Shown here: positions 21,925 to 33,560 of the stretch, piece by piece
Layout: each line of letters begins with the position of its first letter
Position numbering within the stretch: the stretch's first letter is position 1
DNA from: Welwitschia mirabilis
Taxonomy: Eukaryota; Gnetophyta; Gnetopsida; Welwitschiales
Reading direction: 5' to 3'
Assembly (NCBI GenBank): GCA_051453625.1
Contig: JBOZIK010000001.1
Coordinates: forward strand, 297,502,556 to 297,566,555
DNA: 64,000 nucleotides
The notes under the pieces: model-generated
The model's database searches: none
What the model was told of the DNA's origin: nothing
The model's input: only the letters and a program-made list of their open reading frames with translations
Program-made: the position numbers and the translations under genes

Positions 21925-22312
21925 ATCATACTATAGTGTTGTTATTAATATAGAGTAATATCACTCCACTATAGTAGTGTTTTGATGTTCAATAATGACA
22001 CTATACCATAGTGACTTAATTTTTTTTAAAAATTTGTGGTAGTGCTCTTCTACTATTATCTAAATAATTATGCAAATGCCATATTTTTGTAATTTAATCA
22101 TCCATACTTGATGTTGCTATTATGTGTTTCATAATATGTCATTTATAGCATTAGTAATGTATTATATATTCTACCTTATTAATGTTATAAATAATAACTG
22201 AGTTTAAAAAACACCTCAATTTATGGCACTACTTGTAGCAATAGTTTTTGAGTTTTATTAATTGTATAGACAAAAAATATTATTGCCTATATGGGTTTCT
22301 CTTGTAGTAATT
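21925..22312. mobile_element. Possible non-autonomous CACTA-type DNA transposon
   Basis: The right end on the minus strand reads TACTACAAGAGAAACCC, close to the CACTACAAGAAA terminal inverted repeat of plant CACTA transposons. The interior has repeated ACTATAGTGTTG, CACTATAGTAGTG, GACACTATACC and CATAGTGACTT motifs, like the sub-terminal repeats of small CACTA derivatives. The left terminus and a 3-bp target duplication could not be fixed. Confidence 0.4.
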
Positions 22313-22690
22313 GTTAGAAATATAATGACTTAGTTATGATTTAATTAATACACTACTTAAATTCATATATATATTCCTATCTAGCATGAATATTTAGTTG
22401 ACATTTTACTTAAGAAAAAAATTCTAAGTCATCAAGTTTGTTTTAATGAAATAGCCATATATAAAGTAAAAACATACATAACTTTATTTAGCATTATTTA
22501 CACATGAAATTTGACATATTTAGCTACTTAAGTTTAATAAATTAATATATTTTTAAGATTATATATATTGTATTTATAGTTTAATTATTTTTAAGCATGT
22601 TTTATCCTTTAATTTTTAAAACTATTATAAGAAGAACTTACTTTTAATATTATATTTCTTGGTTATATTAAGCTACCAAACTTCATTAAA
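22312..22690 (+). repeat. Dispersed repeat, copy 1 (LTR-like start TGTTAGAAA)
   Basis: Aligns with 41430-41810 over about 380 bp, roughly three quarters identical by eye, sharing ATATTTTTAAGATTATA, TTATAGTTTAATTATT and TGTTTTATC. It begins TGTTAG like an LTR, but no primer-binding site or coding region could be assigned. Confidence 0.6.
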
Positions 22691-23209
22691 ATAAATCAAA
22701 TAAAAGGGATTATGTAGAATATTGAATTGAATAAGTATGACCAAGAAACCCTAAAATAAGAACTTCAAAAAATAGTATTTGATTTTCATCTTCATTTCAG
22801 ATGATAGAGCTTATTATTATAGGAAAGCATACTTAGCTAGGATTTCACTAGGTGTTTTTATTTTATCTAAGTATAGTACTATAGTACAACTTACTAGTGC
22901 CCTATAAATTCCACCATCAATATGGAAATATTCTCTCTTCTAAGAAAAGAGGAAAATATTAAAAATGTAACCTATAATAAAACCTTCTAAAAAGGAGTTT
23001 TCATGTGAGAAAACTACTTTACAAATATGTATTTAGATTTTGCTACATGTCTTATAGGAGGATTAGTGAAAATGTTACTACACATTATAGAGTATCAAGA
23101 AATGCTATGCTACACATCCAATAGTATTAAGATTAATAAATCCTCTTTTAGTAACTCTAAAAGTCAAATAAAGTCAAATATCTATAACAAAATAAGTTAC
23201 ATTAGCTCG

Positions 23210-23640
23210 TGATTCATACTATCTTAGGTTGGAAGCATTTAAAATTATGTTAACTTAGTAGTTTAGTTAAAATATCAGTTTTTTATCTTGTGATTAGATA
23301 ATATAGTGGTTTATTAGTTGTTTTATCTTATGATGATGCACTGGATCTTTATCTATGCATATGGTAGATTAACTATTAATGAATATCCTAGTTTTACTTA
23401 TTTTCTTTAAGGTTTTTACTTCTAGAAGTTTTATGAATCATTTAGGCTTTTTGTAGGATTAGGATATATTTGTATACTCTAGTTCTATAGGGAATTGGTT
23501 ACACTCTTTGATTATTAAATCACTCTGACAATCATGATGTTTCCAAAGGACAACATATCCTAATGTTGATAAGTAATTTTCAAACTCTTTAGTAAAGTCT
23601 AAGTGAGTGTATGTATTTAGAACAAACTGAGAGTTTCTCT
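23210..23640 (-). pseudogene. Copia RNase H fossil
   Basis: The C-terminal motif TDILTKLLS appears on the minus strand near 23250, matching A-D-I-L-T-K-x-L in the family. The section to 23640 corresponds to the domain body, with frameshifts. It follows the RT fossil at the expected distance. Confidence 0.65.
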
Positions 23641-24450
23641 TATATGTAAGTTTTTAGCCTTTTATAATTATCTAGGTACTCTTACAACTTTATTTAGATG
23701 ATTACCCTTTTATGAATGAAGATATCTAGATAAGATACTACCTACATATGGGATACTAGGTCTATTGTTGATAATATAAATGAGACTACCAACTATCCTT
23801 CTATATTTGGTTTTATTTCTAATTTTAACAATTCATCATTACTAATTATTAATTTCTATTTTAAGTGTATAATCACTTCTTTGACAATTTTTAATTGAAA
23901 TTTATACATAAAGTCTCTAATATAATTCCTTTGAGTTAGGAGGATTACATTCTTTCTTTACTTAATTTATATACCAATCCTAGATGAAAAATTTTAAATG
24001 CCTTACTTAAAGTTATTTTCATATGGTTCACATCCACTTCATTACCACTATTTATTAACATGTCATCTACATAAACCACTATCTATGTTGAATTATTTCT
24101 ATCAAATTTAAGGAGTTCGTTGGCATCTACATCTTAATAGTTACATAGTTTAATTCTAATCATACTTACATAATTGGTAAGTTTTAGATACCATGATCTT
24201 AGATCTTTTTTGAGTCCACATAATGGCTTAATTAGTTTGCATACTTTCTATTTTTATCTTTTACTTTAAAACCCTTTAGTTATATCATATACATTTTTCA
24301 ATGAGATATCCATTAAGTAAGGTAATCTTAATATATAACTAGTACATCTTCCATTTCTTCTAGGTTGCAAAGGCAATAATAATTCTAATGATATCCTATT
24401 TTGTTATTAGTAAAAAGACTTCATTAATGTTAAATACTTTTCTTTGATAT
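23641..24450 (-). pseudogene. Copia reverse transcriptase fossil with intact YVDD
   Basis: The minus strand reads KVCKLIKPLCGLKKDLRSWY near 24200-24250, then IVVYVDDMLI near 24055-24085, then IVGSLIYIINNRPSIPYVGS and ILSRYLH near 23700-23800. These are the copia K-V-C-K-L-x-K-S-L-Y-G-L-K-Q motif, the catalytic aspartates, and the connection region. The catalytic box is unchanged although surrounding codons have decayed. The N-terminal part lies at 24300-24450 and is poor. Confidence 0.83.
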
Positions 24451-25399
24451 ATTATAAGAATAAGATAAGATTTATGTTATCCATGAGTATCATCTACTTT
24501 AAACTCATTGTAAAAAATTCATTTGTGAGATGATGATTGTAACCTAATGGAGCATCAATCAACTCTCACACATCAACCAACTCTTATGGACCATTTTTGA
24601 TTAATGTATTATATTATTCTTTGATGAAATAAATCTAGTAATCATGCAAAATAACATCTTTGAAATAAGTTACTTCACAATCAAAGCTTAAATGAAGCTT
24701 AAAATTAGCATCAAAAGGTGCATAAGAGATCTACCTAGTTTTATTTTTTAGATTTTCATTATCAAAAACATTTTGTAAAGTAAATTCTAAACAATTACTT
24801 TATATTTATATTTGGGAAATATCAAAATTATTGTTAGGATAATCAAATGACTTCTTATTAGAATCATGTTCATCTGTGATATTCATATGAATCTTTTTAA
24901 CTCATCTAGGTTATACTAGAGAAAAACCATTTTGGCTAGAGGGAATTAAGAAATTAGAACTAATTATTATATCTCCCCTTCAACCATATAAAATTTAGAA
25001 CTTAAATGTTTTACAAGATATAATGAAAGATGTATTTTAAAAACATTAAGTTAAGAAATAATATATGAAGTTTTAAAAAAGATAACATCATGAGAGACAA
25101 TGATATTATAATAATCAAGAATGTAAACATGATATTCTTTCTAATCAATTAGATAACCCATTAAAATGCTAAGATAACCATATTTTGCATTCTTATCACA
25201 ATTTTTCATATGAATATGGACATAGCATATATATTTAAACACATGAATATGGTTTAGAATAGACTTATATCCATTTTATTTTCTAGCATTGGACACATCC
25301 TTTTTAGAAGCATAATCAATAGGAAATACATCATTTTTAGGAGTAAGGATAATACAATTATTAGGATCGACTATAATACTAATATCTTCATCCCACAAG

Positions 25400-25870
25400 T
25401 ATTATTTACATCCATTATAGTACATCATTAAATTTACCATATTCATGATCATCCAATTAAACCATTTAGTATTGTAAATGTTTTAGGCATTTCTAAGCAC
25501 ATTTTTAGATGACAAAGGCTCTTTGGAGTAAAATGTATTTGAATTTAACTAATGTGTATTCAACACCATTATTAAAATAGAAAATCTTAGTCTTACTATC
25601 ATTTTTCATTTCCATTTTTACTTTGAAAATGTTAAACACATTCAAAGTAAAAGATTTCAATCTCATGAAATATATGTAAGTCAATATGAAAAATAATCTT
25701 AAATGATATGAAGTAGTGATAACCTTGAAGTGTTGGGACCACTAAAAGACCACATATATCACTATGAATGAGTAGGAGCTTGCAATTAGTGCATTGTTTT
25801 ATAGGAGAAAATCATTGTCATGTTTCTTTACCTATTACACATGCTTTACATTAATTAAGGAAAATCACAT
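25400..25870 (-). pseudogene. Copia integrase fossil
   Basis: The minus strand reads CKACVIGKET near 25840, then NCKLLLIHSDICGLLVVPTL and QGYHYFISF. This matches the zinc-binding C-x-A-C-x-x-G-K end and the first catalytic Asp in L-V-H-S-D-L-C-G-P. The remaining core is frameshifted, with pieces such as HEIEIFYFE. It stands between the protease at 26.3 kb and RT at 24.2 kb. Confidence 0.78.
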
Positions 25871-26269
25871 GGAATTAAGGGTAAAAGTTAACGTTCATTC
25901 TCATACATTATAGTCAATAAATCAAGACTAAAATAACCCAAGTAAGCATGCCATAGAAGTGATAAAGGGTTTTCATATTGTAAGATATGATAGGAAAATT
26001 GATGTATATTGATGAACTCTTAAAGATACATAATTTTCTCATTCATATATATTTTTATGATAAGGTTTTGAAAAGAATTAAAAATGTTAATAAAATACTT
26101 TATTATGAAAATAGAATAATGATTTTTAATTAATCTAGAAAGGGAGAGAAGACATAATATCAAAAAGTGTATATATAGAACATGACATAGCATTCACTAG
26201 GAGAGAAAAGGTAACTAAAAGATAACTTTATCATCATCTTTCATATAAATTAGAGTACTATCTACCAAA

Positions 26270-26600
26270 TAAATATTGTTATATTATGTTATGAAGTCAT
26301 CTAAGTAGTCATACCTATTTGTCACATGCTCAGATTCACTAGTATCTAGAACCCAAGATTTATCATATGGTATGTTTTCACTCATATACAAAAAATAATG
26401 ACTTTAAAACATGATATTAATTTCATAGAATTTATCATTACCTAGAAAACTATATTTATTAGTAACTACATTTACATTAGGAGTAGCTTTAATTTTATTC
26501 CAAGATATATTGTAGTAATTAGATATATGGCCCTATTTTCCATAATGTAAACATTGAAATGTATTCTTATTTCATGGAACATAATACTAATGTTGTTTCT
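26270..26600 (-). pseudogene. Copia protease and gag zinc-knuckle fossils
   Basis: Near 26300-26370 the minus strand reads DKSWVLDTSESEHVTNR, matching the protease W-I-L-D-S-G-A-S-x-H-V-T with the catalytic Asp kept but S-G-A changed to T-S-E. Near 26520-26570 it reads FQCLHYGK, a stop, then GHISNYY, matching a C-x2-C-x4-H-x4-C knuckle whose second and third cysteines are Tyr. Confidence 0.72.
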
Positions 26601-29028
26601 TCTTTAGCTAAGATGAATGACATTAAGGATGTGGAGATGCTTCCTATTTCTAAGGATCTTTATCCTTATCTCGATGTTTGCATGAAAAGGATATCATCTT
26701 GAATAGGTTTTGTTGAAATATGATCTACTATGAGAATGTGATACTTTGAATGAATCTTAAAAAGATGAGTTACTAGAAACATTGAATTACACTTCAGTAG
26801 TTATAAAGTTCTTACTAAGTGTATAAAAGATTATTTGTGATAATTACATACTACCATATATGTATCTAAATAAAGAGGAATCCTCTAAAAAACATCTAAC
26901 CAAGTTAACATAATGTATTCACACTTTATTTTATTGGTTAATTATTAATATTTACCTTAACACCAATAATTTGTACAATTAACTATCATACCTTTTATTT
27001 TTCATAATGCATGTTATTTATGATTGTGATGAGATTAGCAATCTTTGAATCATTTCTTAAATAAAATATATTCTACCATGTGATATAGTTAGTGTAGCTG
27101 GCCTTTTTATGATCTACTAACTTTTTATGATATAAAGTAATAGATTTTTCATATTTTATATTGATGTATTATTAATAGACGTTAAAGAATTTCTTTCCTC
27201 TATGGATTAGAAACAAACATGTTATTTCTCAACTGAAAAAATAAAAAAAATAAATAAAAATCAATGTCAAAACCATATATGTTCATTATAGATATGAAAT
27301 TCTTATGCTAATCTTCTTAGCTATGATCATTCTAAAGACTAACTCTAATGTTGATCATGATTCCATTTCTTAATACTGGTATGAATGAGCTTGATAGCAT
27401 GTGAAACTTGTCCTTTGAGATTACCATAGTTGATGTGAAAAAAAGAATAAATAATAAGTTATAAGGTAAAGTCCTTTTTTTAGGGGATTTTTCTTACATC
27501 CATAAATAAATTATGGACCTATCTCTTATAGGAAGATCATTTTTTGACTTCAAAAGAGAAATAAATAAGAGAAAAATAAGATGGTATAGTTAATTTTAGA
27601 ACGGATGTTTCTTACATCCACAAGTATAAATGATCTATCCAAAAAGCTATAACACTATAAAATGATAAAAAGAAGTCATGATAGAGAGGAATAGTTAATT
27701 TAAAAGGGAACATGTTTACATCCGCAAATCAAATGATCTATCCAATTCATAAAAGTTTGATATGAATTTGACAAAACTAACTCTTAATGACCACACATAC
27801 AAGGAAAACATAATTAAATTTATTTAAGAAATCCTTGCATAAACATGATAAATTTTAACAAAAGAGGCCTAAAGAATTAGATGATTAGGTAAAAGATTTG
27901 TTAATTTTAAATCTAGTTCCCAATCTAGGAAGTGATTATGTCCTCTTTAAGGTTATAACCATTATCTTTAAAAGGACTAACAAGATAAAGCATGAATCAC
28001 AGTAGTGAGGCATCTAAGCCATTAGAAAATTTTAAGTACATCAACTATGTATCCCATTTAAGGAAGAATATAATATAATGTCAATGATCTATTTACATCC
28101 TATGCTAAGTAAATTTTAACTTTGTTATAGTTATGACTTTTTATGAACTTGATGATGAAAACCCAAGTAGGACCTACTACTATGCCTCTAATCATCACTT
28201 AATACACCCTTGGTTATCCATGCATACACAGGAATTTGAACTTTAAGATGTCTAGAATATTTTAGCTTAAGAGAGATACAACTCTCTATATGGTTCACAC
28301 TAAATAGTTGTGGTAGTTAAAAACTACATAATAACCTCATAGGTAGCTTAGCCTAATATAGATCTATGTATGAATCCTTATGTCTACCACTAACTAAGAC
28401 TTATTACTAATGAAAATCATTATCTAGTTAATAAGTAGCTAATTTTTAATTTTAAACCTTAAGCATTATTAAATCATATAAATGGTAACATTAAGTATAA
28501 AAAACAAAGAATATTAAAAACCAAGAAAAAAAAGAAAAAAATTAATTTTGATATTGTAAACTTAAGTGGATATTATTCAACATCTTAGCTTATCTTGATC
28601 TATCCAAATTATAAGTGAAATGAGGTCTTAGTGAAAAAAATTAATTCAAGTGTATTTTCTTTCACATCCAAACTTAACTTAATGTAAGAAAATTTGGGGT
28701 TTAATGGGCTTATAATAAAATAAAAATGTCCAAAAATAAAAAATTATTAAAAATTCTTAAAAATACACTAAAAATTGCATATATCCTAAAGTGAGCTAAA
28801 CGTTTAGCTAAAGGCATGTGCATTAGCTTAACACAAAAGCTTTCATAAGTTTATAAAGATTGGATGTGCATACTAAAAGTGTAAATGATCAATAGAAAAG
28901 AACTAAAAAATGTTAATTATAAATAACTTAATACATGTATAAACCATAGTATTTGAATATAACAAATAGCCTATTTGAGTTTTCTCCTTTTTCTTAATAT
29001 TGCAACCTCAACATCAATGTGGAAATAT
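26601..29028. other. AT-rich DNA, probable decayed gag plus anonymous sequence
   Basis: The left part probably holds the unrecognisable gag of the neighbouring element. A degenerate tandem repeat lies at 27485-27740. No other gene was seen. Confidence 0.4.
27485..27740 (+). repeat. Degenerate tandem repeat, period about 100-120
   Basis: Three successive units contain a TTACATCC box (27491, 27612 and 27714) followed by AAATGATCTATCC or a variant, and each of the last two is preceded by ATAGTTAATTT. Confidence 0.5.
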
Positions 29029-29335
29029 NNNNNNNNNNNNNNNNNNNNNNNNNNNNNNNNNNNNNNNNNNNNNNNNNNNNNNNNNNNNNNNNNNNNNNNN
29101 NNNNNNNNNNNNNNNNNNNNNNNNNNNNNNNNNNNNNNNNNNNNNNNNNNNNNNNNNNNNNNNNNNNNNNNNNNNNNNNNNNNNNNNNNNNNNNNNNNNN
29201 NNNNNNNNNNNNNNNNNNNNNNNNNNNNNNNNNNNNNNNNNNNNNNNNNNNNNNNNNNNNNNNNNNNNNNNNNNNNNNNNNNNNNNNNNNNNNNNNNNNN
29301 NNNNNNNNNNNNNNNNNNNNNNNNNNNNNNNNNNN

Positions 29336-29565
29336 AAGTATTAGTAAATAGAGATGAAAACCTTCAAAGAAAAGAGCTAAACTTGAAGAAATTTGTAGCA
29401 TTAAAAAAAAAAGAAAAAAAACATAAAATTATTTTATTCATTTATTTATCCATATATCTCATACTTATTTAAAGTGAAAAGAGAAAGCCTAAAAACAATG
29501 CAAAAACATGTGATAAACACTTATGACATATCTTCCAAGGTAGCTAAATAACAAATGTATAGAAA
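29336..29565 (-). repeat. Isolated LTR fragment between two N gaps
   Basis: This 230-bp contig matches 30013-30235 almost base for base (AGTAAATAGAGATGAAAACC and the rest). It is bounded by a 307-N gap on the left and a 227-N gap on the right, and contains nothing but LTR, so its placement here is uncertain. Confidence 0.8.
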
Positions 29566-30011
29566 NNNNNNNNNNNNNNNNNNNNNNNNNNNNNNNNNNN
29601 NNNNNNNNNNNNNNNNNNNNNNNNNNNNNNNNNNNNNNNNNNNNNNNNNNNNNNNNNNNNNNNNNNNNNNNNNNNNNNNNNNNNNNNNNNNNNNNNNNNN
29701 NNNNNNNNNNNNNNNNNNNNNNNNNNNNNNNNNNNNNNNNNNNNNNNNNNNNNNNNNNNNNNNNNNNNNNNNNNNNNNNNNNNNNNNNNNNNATATAGAC
29801 CACATATAAAAAGGGATCTAGCAAAGTATAGAGCATAGCTAGTAGATTTGGTAATGCACTTACCAGAGATATTAGAATATTATTATGTCATGTGAATTAG
29901 GTGGACAAAGTGTAAAAAAGGTAATATAATCATGTAACATGGAGAATTAAAAGATGAGGATGAAATGACATGAACTTAACATTGGAAGAAATATGAAACC
30001 TATATTCGAAA

Positions 30012-30310
30012 TGTTAGTAAATAGAGATGAAAACCTTCAAAGAAAAGAGCTAAACTTGAAGAGATTTGTAGCATAAAAAAAAAAAAAGAAAAAAACATAG
30101 AATTATTTTATTCATTTATTTATCCATATATCTCATACTTCTTTAAAGTGAAACGAGAAAGCCTAAAACAATGCAAAAACATGTGATAAACACTTATGAC
30201 ATATCTTCCAAGGTAGCTAAATAACAAATGTTTAGAAAGATAATAAAATATTCATGGCACACCTTCCAAGGTGGTTCTATAATGATTGATGATTATGTTT
30301 TTTCCCAACA
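30012..30310 (-). repeat. 3' LTR of the 30-35 kb copia element
   Basis: On the minus strand it starts TGTTGGGAAAAAACATAATC, preceded by the purine-rich ATGGAGAAAA, and ends CTAACA. It aligns with 34922-35181 and with the fragment at 29336-29565. Confidence 0.88.
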
Positions 30311-30379
30311 TTTTCTCCATAAAATGCATTTTTCTACATTTTTCAAATTTACTTTTAATATTCTTAAATTAGTTCTTTA

Positions 30380-30760
30380 ATAGTAGTTTTGTAAATAAAT
30401 TTGCAATTTGTTATTTAGTTGAACAATATTCCAAGCAAATCTTTTCTTCTTTAATCAATTCATAAATCTTGTGAAAATGTACATCAATGTGTCTACTAGG
30501 TTCATGATGAATAGGATGATTCACTAATGCAATGGTAGAAAGATTATCACACCAAATTACTATGGATTCTTGTGGTTCAAGAAGTTCTTGTAGAAGCTTC
30601 CAAATCCATAGTAATTTGGTGTGATAATCTTTCTATTAAATCCATACATATTGATAAGATGTTTTCCTTGCAGTAATATTCTCTATTTCTATACTTGATA
30701 AAGAAACAATGGATTATGTTTTTAATGTCCAAGAGAAGTGACATGCTCCATCCTTAGGAT
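30380..30760 (-). pseudogene. Copia RNase H, well preserved, with inverted insertion
   Basis: The minus strand reads KLLQELLEPQESIVIWCDNL, then STIALVNHPIHHEPSRHIDV, then HFHKIYELIKEEKICLEYCS before the first stop. These match copia RNase H (catalytic Asp in C-D-N, then H-x-x-x-K/R-H-I-D and E-Y-C-x-T). The N-terminal part near 30650-30760 is more decayed. Between the two parts sits an inverted copy of 32 bases from the same domain, which breaks the reading. Outside that, this section has fewer lesions than the rest of the element. Confidence 0.85.
30537..30634. repeat. Perfect inverted repeat, 32-bp arms, 34-bp spacer
   Basis: The arm 30537-30568 is the exact reverse complement of 30603-30634, both containing the core ATTATCACACCAAATTAC or its complement. 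The left arm is native RNase H coding sequence (VIWCDNLS region); the right arm is the added inverted copy. Confidence 0.95.
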
Positions 30761-30769
30761 GTAACCTAT

Positions 30770-32382
30770 TGTGCTTTTCCTATCTTCATTGTTTGCCAAA
30801 TCACTATATGTAAAACCTGTAAGTTTAAAGTTATATTTTTTTACATACGTTAATTTAAAATTAATGGTTCCTTTTACATATCTAAGCATATTATTTACTA
30901 TCTTTTAATGCACTGCTAATGGTTTTTCTATGAATAGATAATTATAGCTTCTAAAAAACTAAACATTTGGTCTAGTACATATCAACTAAAATAAGGTACC
31001 AATTAGCACTATATATAATGTTGTATAAATAAGGTTGTCTTCATATTCTTTGGAGAATATAACATTTGCTACCATTAATAAGCTTAATTCCTTGCATTAC
31101 TTCATTCTAACATGCTTCAATACATATTTTGCATTTTTTTATTATGATAAGAAAACTCCATTATCTTGTTGATAAACTTCAATGTCAATAAATTTTTGAA
31201 GCATACACATGTCAAAAATTTCAAACTTTTTCTATAATAATATTTTAATTTTTGTGAGACTTTTAAATAATCTCTAGTAATAATTATATCCTTAATATAC
31301 AAATCTAAAACAATCATACTATCATTTGTATCCTTTTCTTATATTTAATGTCTATTCATTTTCACTTCTATAGAAATNNNNNNNNNNNNNNNNNNNNNNN
31401 NNNNNNNNNNNNNNNNNNNNNNNNNNNNNNNNNNNNNNNNNNNNNNNNNNNNNNNNNNNNNNNNNNNNNNNNNNNNNATCATTTGTATCCTTTTCTTATA
31501 TTGAATGTCTATTCATTTTCACTTCTGTAGAAATTGTTTTGTATAAGAACAGAATTAATTTTCTCATACCAAATTCTAGGGGCTTTAAATAATAGAGTGC
31601 CTTCTTTAATTTTCAAATTAAATGCCTCTTCCTAATAATTTGATATCTAGGAGGTTTCTTAACTAAACTTTTTCATTTACTTCTCCCTTTAAAAATTCAT
31701 ACTTTACATCTAACTGGTGAAGTGTTAAACTCTTTTGTGTAGTAATGACAATTACTAAATAAATAGTTTCCATCCTAGAAACAAGTGAAAATATTTCATA
31801 ATAATTAATTTCATACCTTTTTTTAAATCCTTTAATAATGATCCTTGCTTATAATTATCTAGAGAAACATGCGTAGTAGGCTTTATTCTAAACATCCATT
31901 TAGTATCAATGGCTCTTTTTCTAGATGGTAACTCTATTAACTTCTATATTTCATTTTTAGAAATTTCTTCCATTTCCTCATCCANNNNNNNNNNNNNNNN
32001 NNNNNNNNNNNNNNNNNNNNNNNNNNNNNNNNNNNNNNNNNNNNNNNNNNNNNNNNNNNNNNNNNNNNNNNNNNNNNNNNNNNNNNNNNNNNNNNNNNNN
32101 NNNNNNNNNNNNNNNNNNNNNNNNNNNNNNNNNNNNNNNNNNNNNNNNNNNNNNNNNNNNNNNNNNNNNNNNNNNNNNNNNNNNNNNNNNNNNNNNNNNN
32201 NNNNNNNNNNNNNNNNNNNNNNNNNNNNNNNNNNNNNNNNNNNNNNNNNNNNNNNNNNNNNNNNNNNNNNNNAGTAGGCTTTATTCTAAACATCCATTTA
32301 ATATCAATGGCTCTTTTTCTAGATGGTAACTCTATTAACGTCTATATTTCATTTTTAGTAATTGCTTCCATTTCCTCATCCA
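30770..32382 (-). pseudogene. Copia reverse transcriptase fossil
   Basis: The start on the minus strand reads MDEEMEEISKNEIQKLIELP and KRAIDTKWMFRIKPTTHVSL, matching the copia A-M-D-E-E-I-x-x-L and K-W-V-Y-K sections. Near 31260-31320 MIVLDLYIKDIIITRDYLKV corresponds to the catalytic strand L-Y-V-D-D-I-I-x-T-G-D, with the first Asp replaced by Lys. Gaps at 31378-31477 and 31985-32272 have duplicated flanks (31321-31377 with 31478-31534, and 31875-31984 with 32273-32382). Confidence 0.82.
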
Positions 32383-33560
32383 TTGCCTTCTTCCCTTTTT
32401 TTTTTTGTGCACTACTTCTTCAAATGTATTAGGTTCTTGCATAGTGGCTAGTGCAACACATACATGTTCTTCACCTTCATCTAATTACTAAAAAACTTCA
32501 TTAAGGATTCTTTTCTTATGTATAGAAGTTTGATATTATCTAAAGATGATGAAATCATTGGAGATGAGTATTTATTTATGGATTCATTTTTATTTACTTC
32601 TTTAAATATAAAAACTTTTTCACTATTTAAATTACAATTAGTCTATAACTTGGATTATTTTTGTTGCTCACTAAAATATCAAGCTTTATTTTCAACAAAA
32701 TAAATACTCTACTTATCACAACACCATTAGTAATATGACTATATAATTTATATGCCTTTTCTTATTTATGATAACACATAAGAATACATTTTTATGCCTT
32801 ATCCTCCCATTTTGTATGTTCTTTATTTAGTGCATGTAAAAATACAATGAAACTAAAAACATTAAAATTGCTTACCAAGGATTTCTTTTCACTCCAATCC
32901 TCTTGTGAACATTTTCCTCTAATAACTATTATTGGAGAATGATCTTGTAAAAATATTATTATATGGACTACATTTACCCAAAACATATTAGGCATATTTT
33001 TAACATTCAACATGCTTTTGTTGCATTTTTAAATAAATGTAATCTTTCTTTTTTCAACCCCATTTTTTTGGGGAGTCATCCTTGCTGTAAACTACTTCCA
33101 AATATTATTTTGTTTATAGAACTTTAAGAAATCATTATAAACATACTTATACCTCTATTTATTCTTATAGGCTTTATTTTAAAACTAGATTGCTTCTCCA
33201 TAATGGATTTAAAGTCTTTAAAATTTTCAAATGCTTTAGATTTTCTATGTAAGAAGTACACCCATGTCTTTCTACTAAAGTTACTAGTAAATGTAATAAA
33301 ATACTACTTATCTCTAATAATGGATGAGTTCATAGGTCCACACAAATCTAAATGAACAAACTCTAATTACACATTTTCTCTCCATGATTTTCTAGTAAAA
33401 AATGGCTTTTTTTTAGATTTTCAATAGATGCATGATGCACAAGTAATATTACTATCTAAAACATTTTGTAGATCATCCATCATGATGAGCTTATTCATGA
33501 GCTTCAAGCTTCCTATACTTGTATGACCAAATTGTTCATGCCAAAGATTTGTTATGTTAT
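32383..33560 (-). pseudogene. Copia integrase and linker fossil
   Basis: From right to left the minus strand gives LWHEQFGHTSIGSLKLMNKL, then LEFVHLDLCGPMNSSI with the first catalytic Asp, then YFITFTSNFSRKTWVYFLHR. An open piece at 32792-33013 reads MLNVKNMPNMFWVNVVHIII and GKCSQEDWSEKKSLVSNFNV, the helix and tail after the catalytic Glu (F-W-A-E-A, then S-P-T-K-x-V-x-G-K-T-P-x-E-x-W). The 32383-32790 linker holds no firm motif. Confidence 0.83.

Larger units (their letters stand above)
23190..26600 (-). mobile_element. Ty1/copia pol remnant without identified LTRs
   Basis: The minus strand carries, from right to left, a gag zinc knuckle, protease, integrase, RT with a surviving Y-V-D-D box, and RNase H. 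The order and spacing are copia. Stops and frameshifts are frequent. Flanking LTRs were not identified; the gag N-terminus may extend to about 27100. Confidence 0.82.
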
